This document shows positions 30,161 to 45,181 of a DNA stretch of 64,000 bases, piece by piece. The notes under the pieces are model-generated. The model made no database searches. It had not been told where the DNA came from and saw nothing but the letters and a program-made list of their open reading frames with translations. How positions within the stretch are numbered: the first letter of the stretch is position 1; each line of letters begins with the position of its first letter. Source of the DNA: Osmia lignaria lignaria (taxonomy: Eukaryota; Arthropoda; Insecta; Hymenoptera; Megachilidae); NCBI RefSeq assembly GCF_051020975.1, contig NC_135038.1, positions 308,001 through 372,000 of the forward strand, given 5' to 3'. The translations under genes and the position numbers were made by a program.

Positions 30161-31620
30161 ATAACAATATCATTATTACTATATCTACATTAGATATAAT
30201 TTCATATGCAGATTCATTCCCACTGATCAATGTACATTTAATAACAATATCATTATTACTATATCTACATTAGGTATAATTTCATATACAGATTCATTCC
30301 CACTGATCAATGTACATTTAATAACAATATCATTATTACTATATCTACATTAGACGCAATTTCATATACAGATTCATTCCCACTGGTCAATGTACATTTA
30401 ATAACAACATCATTAGTAGTATATCTACATTACTTACCTAATGTACAATTAATAACAATATTATTATCACCATATCTACATTAGATATAATGTAATATAC
30501 TGATTGATCCCCAAAGATCAATGTACATTTAATGACAATATCATTAGTACTATATCGACATCCGATATAATGTAATATACTGATTCATTCCCACAGATCA
30601 ATATACCTTTAATAACCATATCGTTAGCACTATATCTACATTCGATATAATGTAATATACTGATTGATCCCCAAAGATCAATGTACATTTAATAACAATA
30701 TCATTATTAGCATATCTACATTATATGTAATGTAATATACTGACTCATTCCCACAGATCAATGTACCTTTAATAACAATATTATTATCACCATATCCACA
30801 TTAGATATAATGTAATATACTGATTGATCCCCAAAGATCAATGTACATTTAATAACAATATCATTATTACTATATCTACATTAGATATAATGTATTATAC
30901 TGATTCATTCCCACAGATCAATATACCTTTAATAACCATATCATTAGTACTATATCTACATTCGATATAATGTAATATACTGATGGATTCCCACAGATCA
31001 ATGCACCTTTCATAACAATATCATTAGCACTATATCTACATTCGATATAATGTAATATACAGATTCCTTCCCACAGATCAATGTGCCTTTAATAACGATA
31101 TCATTAGCACTATATCTACATTCGATATAATGTAATATACTGATTCATTCCCACAGATCAATATATTTAATAACCATATCAATAGTACTATATCTACATA
31201 CGATATAATGTAATATAATGGTTCATTCCCACAGATCAATGTACCTTGAATAACAATATCATTAGCACTATATCTACATTCGATATAATGTAGTACACAG
31301 ATTCCTTCCCACAGATCAATGTGCCTTTAATAACGATATCATTAGCACTATGTCTACATTCGATATAATGGAATATACTGATTCATTCCCACAGATCAAT
31401 GTACATTTCATAACCATATCATTAGTACCATATCTACATTAGATATGTTATGTACATTTAATAACAATATCATTATTACTATATCTACATTCGATATAAT
31501 GTAATATACCGATTCATTCCCACATATCAATATACCTTTAATAACCATATCATTAGTACTATATCTAAATTCGATATAGTGTAATATACTGATTCATTCC
31601 CACAGACCAATGCACCTTTA
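30161..31620 (+). repeat. 1460-bp tandem duplication, copy 2
   Basis: This copy begins where an ACCAATGCACC monomer is joined to an ATTATTACTA end (about 30161), which is the duplication junction. At the equivalent point after copy 2 (31621) the sequence continues instead with ATTAGCACTA and the 78-bp module, the expected continuation. The junction therefore marks the exchange point. Confidence 0.88.
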
Positions 31621-33811
31621 ATAACAATATCATTAGCACTATATCTACATTCGATATAACGTAATATACTGATTCATTCCCACAGATATGTACATATAAT
31701 AACCATATCATTAGTACCATACCTACATTCGATATAATGTAATATACTGATGGATTCCCACAGATCAATGCACCTTTCATAACAATATCATTAGCACTAT
31801 ATCTACACTCGATATAATGTAGTATACAGATTCCTTCCCACAGATCAATGTGCCTTTAATAACGATATCATTAGCACTATATCTACATTCGATATAATGT
31901 AATATACTGATTCATTCCCACAGATCAATATATTTAATAACCATATCAATAGTACTATATCTACATACGATATAATGTAATATAATGGTTCATTCCCACA
32001 GATCAATGTACCTTGAATAACAATATCATTAGCACTATATCTACATTCGATATAATGTAGTACACAGATTCCTTCCCACAGATCAATGTGCCTTTAATAA
32101 CGATATCATTAGCACTATATCTACATTCGATATAATGGAATATACTGATTCATTCCCACAGATCAATGTACATTTCATAACCATATCATTAGTACCATAT
32201 CTACATTAGATATGTTATGTACATTTAATAACAATATCATTATTACTATATCTACATTCGATATAATGTAATATACCGATTCATTCCCACATATCAATAT
32301 ACCTTTAATAACCATATCATTAGTACTATATCTAAATTCGATATAATGTAATATACTGATTCATTCCCATCGATCAATGTACATTGAATAACCATATCAT
32401 TATTACTATATCTACATTCGATATAATGTAATATACTGATTCATTCCCATCGATCAATGTACATTGAATAACCATATCATTATTACCATATCTACATTAG
32501 ATATAATGTAATATACTGATTGATCCCCAAAGATCAATGTACATTTAATGACAATATCATTAGTACTATATCTACATCCGAAATAATGTAATATACTGAT
32601 TCATTCCCACAGATCAATATACCTTTAATAACCATATCATTAGTACTATATCTACATTCGACATAATGTAATATACTGATTCATTCCCACAGACCAATGC
32701 ACCTTTAATATCAATATCATTAGCACCACATCTGCATTCCATATAATGTAATATACTGATTCATTCCCACAGACCAATGCACCTTTAATAACAATATCAT
32801 TAGCACTATATCTACAATCGATATAACGTAATATACTGATTCATTCCCACAGATATGTACATATAATAACCATATCATTAGTACCATACCAACATTCGAT
32901 ATAATGTAATATACTGATGGATTCCCACAGATCAATGCACCTTTCATAACAATATCATTAGCACTATATCAACATTAGATATAATGTAATATACTGATTC
33001 ATTCCCACAGATCAATATACCTTTAATAACCATATCATTAGCACTATATCTACATTCGATATAATGTAATATACTGATTCATTCCCACAGATCAATGTAC
33101 CTTTAATAACAATATCATTAGCACTATATCTACATTCGATATAATGTAGTACACAGATTCCTTCCCACAGATCAATGTGCCTTTAATAACGATATCATTA
33201 GCACTATATCTACATTCGATATAATGTAATATACTGATTCATTCCCACAGATCAATGTACATTTCATAACCATATCATTAGTACCATATCTACATTAGAT
33301 ATGTTATGTACATTTAATAACAATATCATTATTACTATATCTACAATTAGGTATACTGTCATATACAGATTCATTCGGACAGATCAATGTACATTTACTA
33401 GCAATATCATTAGTAGTATATCTACATTACATATGTAATGTACAATTAATAACAATATCATTATTACCATATCTACATTAGATATAATGTAATACACTGA
33501 TTGATCCCCACAGATCAATGTACATTTAATACCAATATCATTAGTAGCATATCTACATTCGATATAATGTAATATACTGATGGATTCCCACAAGATCAAT
33601 GCACCTTTCATAACAATATCATTAGCACTATATCTACATTCAATATAATGTAATATACTGATTCATTCCCACAGATCAATGTACATTTAATAACGATATC
33701 GTTAGTGCTATATCTACATTCGATATAATGTAATATACTGATTCATTCCCACAGATCAATGTACCTTTAATAACAATATCATTAGCACTATATCTACATT
33801 CGATATAATGT
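31621..33811 (+). repeat. Mixed satellite segment
   Basis: A 78-bp module, a short CATCGATC run and a second 78-bp module (32720-32947, like 11726 and 19232) are followed by ~32896-33811, matching 27165-28080. It shares the 81-bp TACAATTAGG and CCCACAAGATC monomers with that segment. No non-satellite sequence was seen. Confidence 0.8.
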
Positions 33812-35513
33812 AGTATACAGATTCCTTCCCACAGATCAATGTGCCTTTAATAACGATATCATTAGCACTATATCTACATTCGATATAATGTAATATACTG
33901 ATTCATTCCCACAGATCAATATATTTAATAACCATATCAATAGTACTATATCTACATACGATATAATGTAATATAATGGTTCATTCCCACAGATCAATGT
34001 ACCTTGAATAACAATATCATTAGCACTATATCTACATTCGATATAATGTAGTACACAGATTCCTTCCCACAGATCAATGTGCCTTTAATAACGATATCAT
34101 TAGCACTATATCTACATTCGATATAATGGAATATACTGATTCATTCCCACAGATCAATGTACATTTCATAACCATATCATTAGTACCATATCTACATTAG
34201 ATATGTTATGTACATTTAATAACAATATCATTATTACTATATCTACATTAGGTATAATTTCATATACAGATTCATTCCCACTGATCAATGTACATTTAAT
34301 AACAATATCATTATTACTATATCTACATTAGACGCAATTTCATATACAGATTCATTCCCACTGATCAATGTACATTTAATAACAACATCATTAGTAGCAT
34401 ATCTACATTACATACGTAATGTACAATTAATAACAATATCATTATTACCATATCTACATTAGATATAATGTAATATACTGATTGATCCCCAAAGATCAAT
34501 GTACATTTAATACCAATATCATTAGTAGCATATCTACATTCGATATAATGTAATATACTGATGGATTCCCACAAGATCAATGCACCTTTCATAACAATAT
34601 CATTAGCACTATATCTACATTCGATATAATGTAATATACTGATTCATTCCCACAGATCAATGTACATTTAATAACCATATCGTTAGCACTATATCTACAT
34701 TAGATATAATGTAATATACTGATTCATTCCCACAGATCAATATACCTTTAATAACCATATCATTAGCACTATATCTACATTCGATATGATGTAATATACT
34801 GATTCATTCCCACAGATCAATGTACATTTAATAGCAATATCATCAGTAGTATATCTACATTACATATGTAATGTACATTTAATGACAATATCATTAGTAC
34901 TATATCTACATCCGAAATAATGTAATATACTGATTCATTCCCACAGATCAATATACCTTTAATAACCATATCATTAGTACTATATCTACATTCGACATAA
35001 TGTAATATACTGATCCATTCCCACAGACCAATGCACCTTTAATATCAATATCATTAGCACTACATCTACATTCCATATAATGTAATATACTGATTCATTT
35101 CCACAGACCTATGCACCTTTAATAACAATATCATTAGCACTATATCTACATTAGATATAATGTAATATACTGATTCATTCCCACAGATCAATGTACATAT
35201 AATAACAATATCATTATTACTGTATCTACATTAGATATAATTTCATATACAGATTCATTCCCACTGATCAATGTACATTTAATAACATCATCATTAGTAG
35301 TATATCTACATTACATACGTAATGTACAATTAATAACAATATCATTATTACCATATCTACATTAGATATAATGTAATATACTGATTGATCCCCAAAGATC
35401 AATGAACATTTAATGACAATATCATTAGTACTATATCTACATTCGATATAATGTATTATACTGATTCATTCCCACAGATCAATATACCTTTAATAACCAT
35501 ATCATTAGTACCA
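33812..35513 (+). repeat. Mosaic satellite segment before the HOR domain
   Basis: The segment joins pieces seen elsewhere: a 33812-34230 stretch like 10440-10860, TTTCATATACAG monomers, and ATCCGAAATAATG and CGACATAATG monomers. It also has local variants such as TTTCCACAGACCTATG (~35100) and TGTATCTACATTAG (~35220). The order of pieces matches no other region over more than a few monomers. Confidence 0.75.
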
Positions 35514-36253
35514 TATCTACATCCGGTATAATGTAATATACTGATTCATTCCCACAGATCAATGTACATTCAATAACCATATCATTAGTACTATATCTAC
35601 ATTCGATATAATGTAATATACTGATTCATTCCCACAGATATGTACATATAATAACCATATCATTAGTACCATACCTACATTCGATATAATGTAATATACC
35701 GATGGATTCCCACAGATCAATGCACCTATCATAACAATATCATTAGCACTATATCTACATTCGATATAATGTAATATAATGATTCATTCCCACTGATCAA
35801 TGTACATTCAACAACAACATCCTTAGTAGTATATCTACATTACATACGTAATGTACAATTAATAACAATATTATTATCACCATATCTACATTAGATATAA
35901 TGTAATATACTGATGGATTCCCACAGATCAATGCACCTTTCATAACAATATCATTAGCACTATATCTACATTGGATATAATGTAATATACTGATTCATTC
36001 CCACAGATCAATATACCTTTAATAACCATATCATTAGCACTATATCTACATTCGATATAATGTAATATACTGATTCATTCCCACAGATCAATGGACATAT
36101 AATAACAATATCATTATTACTATATCTACATTAGATATAATTTCATATACAGATTCATTCCCACTGATCAGTGTACATTTAATAACATCATCATTAGTAG
36201 TATATCTACATTACATACTTAATGTACAATTAATAACAATATTATTATCACCA
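35514..36253 (+). repeat. Partial early copy of the 18-monomer HOR (U0)
   Basis: From the 78-bp monomer at ~35594 the order follows HOR monomers 2, 3, 6, 7 (51 bp), 8, 9, 10, 11, then jumps to a 16-like 51-bp monomer. Monomers 4-5 and 12-15 are absent. It shares diagnostic sites with the main HOR: CACCTATCATAAC, ATAATGATTCATTCCCACTG, ATCCTTAG and ATGGACATATAATAAC. Confidence 0.75.
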
Positions 36254-36995
36254 TATCTACATTAGATATAATGTAATATACTGATTGATCCCCAAAGATC
36301 AATGTACATTTAATAACAATATCATTATTACTATATCTACATTAGATATAATTTCATATACAGATTCATTCCCACTGATCAATGTACATTTCATAACAAC
36401 ATCATTAGTAGTATATCTACATTCGATATAATGTAATGTACTTATTCATTCCCACAGATCAACATACCCTTAATAACCATATCATTAGCACTATATCTAC
36501 ATTCGATATAATGTAATATACTGATTCATTCCCACAGATCAATGTGCCTTTAATAACGATATCATTAGCACTATATCTACATTCGATATAATGTATTATA
36601 CTGATTCATTCCCACAGATCAATGTACATTTCATAACCATATCATTAGTACCATATCTACATTAGATATGTTATGTACAGTTAATAACAATATCATTATT
36701 ACTATATCTACATTAGGTATGCTGTCATATACAGATTCATTCGGACAGATCAATGTACATTTACTAGCAATATCATTAGTAGTATATCTACATTACATAT
36801 GTAATGTACAATTAATGACAATATCATTATTACCATATCTACATTAGATATAATGTAATATACTGATTGATCCCCACAGATCAATGTACATTTAATGACA
36901 GTATCATTAGTACTATATCTACATCCGATATAATGTAATATACTGATTCATCCCCACAGATCAATATTCCTTTAATAACCATATCATTAGTACTA
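36254..36995 (+). repeat. Satellite spacer between U0 and U1
   Basis: This is ordinary satellite with a TTTCATATACAG monomer, an ATGTACTTATTC monomer and an ATTCGGACAG monomer preceded by ATTAGGTATGCTG. Its last ~170 bp (36822-36995) plus the start of U1 recur at 54750-55275 (offset 17928). Confidence 0.78.
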
Positions 36996-38346
36996 TATCT
37001 ACATTCGATATAATGTAATATACTGATTCATTCCCACAGACCAATGCACCTTTAATAACAATATCATTAGCACTATATCTACATTCGACATAACGTAATA
37101 AACTGATTCATTCCCACAGATATGTACATACAATAACCATATCATTAGTACCATACCGACATTCGATATAATGTAATATACTGATGGATTCCCACAGATC
37201 AATGCACCTTTCATAACAACATCATTAGCACTATATCTACATTAGATATAATGTAATATACTGATTCATTCCCACAGATCAATATACCTTTAATAACCAT
37301 ATCATTAGCACTATATCTACATTCGATATAATGTAATATACTGACGGATTCCCACAGATCAATGCACCTTTCATAACAATATCATTAGCACTATATCAAC
37401 ATTCGATATAATGTAATATAATGATTCATTCCCACTGATCAATGTACATTTAACAACAACATCCTTAGTAGTATATCTATATTACATACGTAATGTACAA
37501 TTAATAACAATATTATTATCACCATATCTACATTAGATATAATGTAATATACTGATGGATTCCCACAGATCAATGCACCTTTCATAACAATATCATTAGC
37601 ACTATATCTACATTGGATATAATGTAATATACTGATTCATTCCCACAGATCAATATACCTTTAATAACCATATCATTAGCACTATATCTACATTCGATAT
37701 AATGTAATATACTGATTCATTCCCACAGATCAATGGACATATAATAACAATATCATTATTACTATATCTACATTAGATATAATTTCATATACAGATTCAT
37801 TCCCACTGATCAATGTACATTTAATAACATCATCATTAGTAGTATATCTACAGTACATACGTAATGTACAATTAATAACAATATCATTATTACCATATCT
37901 ACATTAGATATAATGTAATATACTGATTGATCCCCAAAGATCAATGTACATTTAATGACAATATCATTAGTACTATATCTACATTCGATATAATGTATTA
38001 TACCGATTCATTCCCACAGATCAATATACCTTTAATAACCATATCATTAGTACAATATCTGCATTCGATATAATGTAATATACTGATTCATTCCCACTCA
38101 TCAATGTACATTTAGTAACAACATCATTAGTAGTATATCTACATTACATACGTAATGTACAATTAATAACAATATTATTATCACCATATCTACATTAGAT
38201 ATAATGTAATATACTGATTGATCCCCAAAGATCAATGTACAGTTAATGTCAATATCATTAGTACTATATCTACATCCGGTATAATGTAATATACTGATTC
38301 ATTCCCACAGATCAATATACATTTAATAACCATATCATTAGTACTA
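36996..38346 (+). repeat. HOR unit U1 (1351 bp, diverged 18-mer)
   Basis: Same length and monomer order as U2 but with more differences: monomer 1 reads ACCAATGCACCTTTAATAAC, monomer 2 CGACATAACGTAATAAACTG, and the monomer 2/3 junction CATACCGACATTCG. It is either the oldest copy or the edge copy of the HOR domain, where homogenisation is expected to be weakest. Confidence 0.85.
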
Positions 38347-38426
38347 TATCTACATTCGATATAATGTAATATACTGATTCATTCCCACAGACCAATGTAC
38401 ATTCAATAACCATATCATTAGTACTA

Positions 38427-38504
38427 TATCTACATTCGATATAATGTAATATACTGATTCATTCCCACAGATATGTACATATAATAACCATATCATTAGT
38501 ACCA
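38427..38504 (+). repeat. Representative 78-bp monomer (CAGATATGTACATATAATAACC type)
   Basis: This monomer is 2 bp shorter than the norm: CAGATCAATGTAC is replaced by CAGATATGTAC. It is followed by a monomer starting TACCTACATT rather than TATCTACATT, so the pair is recognisable wherever it occurs. The same pair recurs throughout, for example CAGATATG near 37117, 38468, 39819, 41250, 42601, 43952, 45383 and 46814. Since 78 is divisible by three, it keeps a minus-strand frame open, which explains the recurrent ~71-codon ORFs. A separate 78-bp type (CAGATCAATATATTTAATAACC) is present too. Confidence 0.9.
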
Positions 38505-38584
38505 TACCTACATTCGATATAATGTAATATACCGATGGATTCCCACAGATCAATGCACCTATCATAACAATATCATTAGCACTA

Positions 38585-38664
38585 TATCTACATTCGATAT
38601 AATGTAATATACTGATTCATTCCCACAGATCAATATACCTTTAATAACCATATCATTAGCACTA
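38585..38664 (+). repeat. Representative 80-bp satellite monomer
   Basis: This monomer begins at TATCTACATT and ends at ATTAGCACTA, with no indel against the common form. GC is about 27%. From the left it has an interrupted dyad (TACATT, six bases, AATGTA), then the least variable core TGATTCATTCCCACAGATCA, then an A/T tract with CTTTAATAACCATATCATTAG. Variation falls mostly at a few diagnostic sites: CG/AG after ACATT, TTCATTCCC/TGATCCCC/TGGATTCC/TTCCTTCC, and GCACTA/GTACTA/GTAGTA/TTACTA at the end. It carries one CpG (TTCGAT), one TaqI site (TCGA) and one GATC. Confidence 0.95.
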
Positions 38665-39697
38665 TATCTACATTCGATATAATGTAATATACCGATGGAT
38701 TCCCACAGATCAATGCACCTATCATAACAATATCATTAGCACTATATCTACATTCGATATAATGTAATATAATGATTCATTCCCACTGATCAATGTACAT
38801 TTAACAACAACATCCTTAGTAGTATATCTACATTACATACGTAATGTACAATTAATAACAATATTATTATCACCATATCTACATTAGATATAATGTAATA
38901 TACTGATGGATTCCCACAGATCAATGCACCTTTCATAACAATATCATTAGCACTATATCTACATTGGATATAAAGTAATATACTGATTCATTCCCACAGA
39001 TCAATATACCTTTAATAACCATATCATTAGCACTATATCTACATTCCATATAATGTAATATACTGATTCATTCCCACAGATCAATGGACATATAATAACA
39101 ATATCATTATTACTATATCTACATTAGATATAATTTCATATACAGATTCATTCCCACTGATCAATGTACATTTAATAACATCATCATTAGTAGTATATCT
39201 ACAGTACATACGTAATGTACAATTAATAACAATATCATTATTACCATATCTACATTAGATATAATGTAATATACTGATTGATCCCCAAAGATCAATGTAC
39301 ATTTAATGACAATATCATTAGTACTATATCTACATTCGATATAATGTATTATACCGAGTCATTCCCACAGATCAATATACCTTTAATAACCATATCATTA
39401 GTACAATATCTACATTCGATATAATGTAATATACTGATTCATTCCCACTGATCAATGTACATTTAGTAACAACATCATTAGTAGTATATCTACATTACAT
39501 ACGTAATGTACAATTAATAACAATATTATTATCACCATATCTACATTAGATATAATGTAATATACTGATTGATCCCCAAAGATCAATGTACAGTTAATGA
39601 CAATATCATTAGTACTATATCTACATCCGGTATAATGTAATATACTGATTCATTCCCACAGATCAATATACCTTTAATAACCATATCATTAGTACTA

Positions 39698-41048
39698 TAT
39701 CTACATTCGATATAATGTAATATACTGATTCATTCCCACAGACCAATGTACATTCAATAACCATATCATTAGTACTATATCTACATTCGATATAATGTAA
39801 TATACTGATTCATTCCCACAGATATGTACATATAATAACCATATCATTAGTACGATACCTACATTCGATATAATGTAATATACCGATGGATTCCCACAGA
39901 TCAATGCACCTATCATAACAATATCATTAGCACTATATCTACATTCGATATAATGTAATATACTGATTCATTCCCACAGATCAATATACCTTTAATAACC
40001 ATATCATTAGCACTATATCTACATTCGATATAATGTAATATACTGATTCATTCCCACATATCAATGTACATATAATAACAATATCATTATTACTGTATCT
40101 ACATTAGATATAATGTAATATAATGATTCATTCCCACTGATCAATGTACATCTTACAACAACATCCTTAGTAGTATATCTACATTACATACGTAATGTAC
40201 AATTAATAACAATATTATTATCACCATATCTACATTAGATATAATGTAATATACTGATGGATTCCCACAGATCAATGCACCTTTCATAACAATATCATTA
40301 GCACTATATCTACATTGGATATAATGTAATATACTGATTCATTCCCACAGATCAATATACCTTTAATAACCATATCATTAGCACTATATCTACATTCGAT
40401 ATAATCTAATATACTGATTCATTCCCACAGATCAATGGACATATAATAACAATATCATTATTACTATATCTACATTAGATATAATTTCATATACAGATTC
40501 ATTCCCACTGATCAATGTACATTTAATAACATCATCATTAGTAGTATATCTACAGTACATACGTAATGTACAATTAATAACAATATCATTATTACCATAT
40601 CTACATTAGATATAATGTAATATACTGAATTATCCCCAAAGATCAATGTACATTTAATGACAATATCATTAGTACTATATCTACATTCGATATAATGTAT
40701 TATACCGATTCATTCCCACAGATCAATATACCTTTAATAACCATATCATTAGTACAATATCTACATTCGATATAATGTAATATACTGATTCATTCCCACT
40801 CATCAATGTACATTTAGTAACAACATCATTAGTAGTATATCTACATTACATACGTAATGTACAATTAATAACAATATTATTATCACCATATCTACATTAG
40901 ATATAATGTAATATACTGATTGATCCCCAAAGATCAATGTACAGTTAATGACAATATCATTAGTACTATATCTACATCCGGTATAATGTAATATACTGAT
41001 TCATTCCCACAGATCAATATACCTTTAATAACCATATCATTAGTACTA
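39698..41048 (+). repeat. HOR unit U3 (1351 bp)
   Basis: This unit has the 18-mer order, but monomers 5-6 are of another subtype (CCCACATATCAATGTACATATAATAAC, then TGTATCTACATTAG). It shares with U6 the private variants GTACGATACC near 39851, ACATCTTACAAC near 40150, GATATAATCTAATATAC near 40400 and ACTGAATTATCCCC near 40625, showing U3 and U6 are copies of one another. Confidence 0.92.
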
Positions 41049-42479
41049 TATCTACATTCGATATAATGTAATATACTGATTCATTCCCACAGACCAATGT
41101 ACATTCAATAACCATATCATTAGTACTATATCTACATTCGATATAATGTAATATACTGATTCATTCCCACAGACCAATGTACATTCAATAACCATATCAT
41201 TAGTACTATATCTACATTCGATATAATGTAATATACTGATTCATTCCCACAGATATGTACATATAATAACCATATCATTAGTACCATACCTACATTCGAT
41301 ATAATGTAATATACCGATGGATTCCCACAGATCAATGCACCTATCATAACAATATCATTAGCACTATATCTACATTCGATATAATGTAATATACTGATTC
41401 ATTCCCACAGATCAATATACCTTTAATAACCATATCATTAGCACTATATCTAGATTCGATATAATGTAATATACTGATTCATTCCCACAGATCAATGTAC
41501 ATATAATAACAATATCATTATTACTGTATCTACATTAGATATAATGTAATATAATGATTCATTCCCACTGATCAATGTACATTTAACAACAACATCCTTA
41601 GTAGTATATCTACATTACATACGTAATGTACAATTAATAACAATATTATTATCACCATATCTACATTAGATATAATGTAATATACTGATGGATTCCCACA
41701 GATCAATGCACCTTTCATAACAATATCATTAGCACTATATCTACATTGGATATAATGTAATATACTGATTCATTCCCACAGATCAATATACCTTTAATAA
41801 CCATATCATTAGCACTATATCTACATTCGATATAATGTAATATACTGATTCATTCCCACAGATCAATGGACATATAATAACAATATCATTATTACTATAT
41901 CTACATTAGATATAATTTCATATACAGATTCATTCCCACTGATCAATGTACATTTAATAACATCATCATTAGTAGTATATCTACAGTACATACGTAATGT
42001 ACAATTAATAACAATATCATTATTACCATATCTACATTAGATATAATGTAATATACTGATTGATCCCCAAAGATCAATGTACATTTAATGACAATATCAT
42101 TAGTACTATATCTACATTCGATATAATGTATTATACCGATTCATTCCCACAGATCAATATACCTTTAATAACCATATCATTAGTACAATATCTACATTCG
42201 ATATAATGTAATATACTGATTCATTCCCACTCATCAATGTACATTTAGTAACAACATCATTAGTAGTATATCTACATTACATACGTAATGTACAATTAAT
42301 AACAATATTATTATCACCATATCTACATTAGATATAATGTAATATACTGATTGATCCCCAAAGATCAATGTACAGTTAATGACAATATCATTAGTACTAT
42401 ATCTACATCCGGTATAATGTAATATACTGATTCATTCCCACAGATCAATATACATTTAATAACCATATCATTAGTACTA
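41049..42479 (+). repeat. HOR unit U4 (1431 bp, doubled monomer 1)
   Basis: The unit is 80 bp longer than U2 because monomer 1 (ACCAATGTACATTCAATAACC) occurs twice, at 41049 and 41129. It also has TATCTAGATTCG near 41450, shared with U7 and U8. It closes the first 4133-bp super-repeat. Confidence 0.92.
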
Positions 42480-43830
42480 TATCTACATTCGATATAATGT
42501 AATATACTGATTCATTCCCACAGACCAATGTACATTCAATAACCATATCATTAGTACTATATCTACATTCGATATAATGTAATATACTGATTCATTCCCA
42601 CAGATATGTACATATAATAACCATATCATTAGTACCATACCTACATTCGATATAATGTAATATACCGATGGATTCCCACAGATCAATGCACCTATCATAA
42701 CAATATCATTAGCACTATATCTACATTCGATATAATGTAATATACTGATTCATTCCCACAGATCAATATACCTTTAATAACCATATCATTAGCACTATAT
42801 CTACATTCGATATAATGTAATATACCGATGGATTCCCACAGATCAATGCACCTATCATAACAATATCATTAGCACTATATCTACATTCGATATAATGTAA
42901 TATAATGATTCATTCCCACTGATCAATGTACATTTAACAACAACATCCTTAGTAGTATATCTACATTACATACGTAATGTACAATTAATAACAATATTAT
43001 TATCACCATATCTACATTAGATATAATGTAATATACTGATGGATTCCCACAGATCAATGCACCTTTCATAACAATATCATTAGCACTATATCTACATTGG
43101 ATATAATGTAATATACTGATTCATTCCCACAGATCAATATACCTTTAATAACCATATCATTAGCACTATATCTACATTCGATATAATGTAATATACTGAT
43201 TCATTCCCACAGATCAATGGACATATAATAACAATATCATTATTACTATATCTACATTAGATATAATTTCATATACAGATTCATTCCCACTGATCAATGT
43301 ACATTTAATAACATCATCATTAGTAGTATATCTACAGTACATACGTAATGTACAATTAATAACAATATCATTATTACCATATCTACATTAGATATAATGT
43401 AATATACTGATTGATCCCCAAAGATCAATGTACATTTAATGACAATATCATTAGTACTATATCTACATTCGATATAATGTATTATACCGAGTCATTCCCA
43501 CAGATCAATATACCTTTAATAACCATATCATTAGTACAATATCTACATTCGATATAATGTAATATACTGATTCATTCCCACTGATCAATGTACATTTAGT
43601 AACAACATCATTAGTAGTATATCTACATTACATACGTAATGTACAATTAATAACAATATTATTATCACCATATCTACATTAGATATAATGTAATATACTG
43701 ATTGATCCCCAAAGATCAATGTACAGTTAATGACAATATCATTAGTACTATATCTACATCCGGTATAATGTAATATACTGATTCATTCCCACAGATCAAT
43801 ATACCTTTAATAACCATATCATTAGTACTA
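42480..43830 (+). repeat. HOR unit U5 (1351 bp, copy of U2)
   Basis: This unit lies 4133 bp from U2 and is nearly identical to it. It lacks U2's private GGATATAAAG and ATTCCATATAATG, so those two changes arose in U2 after duplication. The ATACATTTAATAACC variant just before the unit (near 42431) is shared only with the position before U2 (near 38310). Confidence 0.92.
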
Positions 43831-45181
43831 TATCTACATTCGATATAATGTAATATACTGATTCATTCCCACAGACCAATGTACATTCAATAACCATATC
43901 ATTAGTACTATATCTACATTCGATATAATGTAATATACTGATTCATTCCCACAGATATGTACATATAATAACCATATCATTAGTACGATACCTACATTCG
44001 ATATAATGTAATATACCGATGGATTCCCACAGATCAATGCACCTATCATAACAATATCATTAGCACTATATCTACATTCGATATAATGTAATATACTGAT
44101 TCATTCCCACAGATCAATATACCTTTAATAACCATATCATTAGCACTATATCTACATTCGATATAATGTAATATACTGATTCATTCCCACATATCAATGT
44201 ACATATAATAACAATATCATTATTACTGTATCTACATTAGATATAATGTAATATAATGATTCATTCCCACTGATCAATGTACATCTTACAACAACATCCT
44301 TAGTAGTATATCTACATTACATACGTAATGTACAATTAATAACAATATTATTATCACCATATCTACATTAGATATAATGTAATATACTGATGGATTCCCA
44401 CAGATCAATGCACCTTTCATAACAATATCATTAGCACTATATCTACATTGGATATAATGTAATATACTGATTCATTCCCACAGATCAATATACCTTTAAT
44501 AACCATATCATTAGCACTATATCTACATTCGATATAATCTAATATACTGATTCATTCCCACAGATCAATGGACATATAATAACAATATCATTATTACTAT
44601 ATCTACATTAGATATAATTTCATATACAGATTCATTCCCACTGATCAATGTACATTTAATAACATCATCATTAGTAGTATATCTACAGTACATACGTAAT
44701 GTACAATTAATAACAATATCATTATTACCATATCTACATTAGATATAATGTAATATACTGAATTATCCCCAAAGATCAATGTACATTTAATGACAATATC
44801 ATTAGTACTATATCTACATTCGATATAATGTATTATACCGATTCATTCCCACAGATCAATATACCTTTAATAACCATATCATTAGTACAATATCTACATT
44901 CGATATAATGTAATATACTGATTCATTCCCACTCATCAATGTACATTTAGTAACAACATCATTAGTAGTATATCTACATTACATACGTAATGTACAATTA
45001 ATAACAATATTATTATCACCATATCTACATTAGATATAATGTAATATACTGATTGATCCCCAAAGATCAATGTACAGTTAATGACAATATCATTAGTACT
45101 ATATCTACATCCGGTATAATGTAATATACTGATTCATTCCCACAGATCAATATACCTTTAATAACCATATCATTAGTACTA
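43831..45181 (+). repeat. HOR unit U6 (1351 bp, copy of U3)
   Basis: This unit lies 4133 bp from U3 and shares its private variants (GTACGATACC, ACATCTTACAAC, AATCTAATATAC, CTGAATTATCCCC). Confidence 0.92.

Larger units (their letters stand above)
38347..39697 (+). repeat. HOR unit U2 (1351 bp, 18 monomers)
   Basis: Reference unit. Monomer starts are 38347, 38427 (78 bp), 38505, 38585, 38665, 38745, 38825 (51 bp), 38876, 38956, 39036, 39116, 39196 (51 bp), 39247, 39327, 39407, 39487 (51 bp), 39538 and 39618. Fourteen 80-mers, one 78-mer and three 51-mers sum to 1351. Private bases include GGATATAAAG near 38970 and ATTCCATATAATG near 39045. It starts the first 4133-bp super-repeat. Confidence 0.92.

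Noticed and set aside
27653..34592. Minus-strand ORFs of 75 codons at 27653, 33384 and 34365
   Set aside because: The same effect, caused by a 51-bp monomer (17 codons) between 80-bp monomers; the protein shows the 17-residue period. No evidence of selection on coding.
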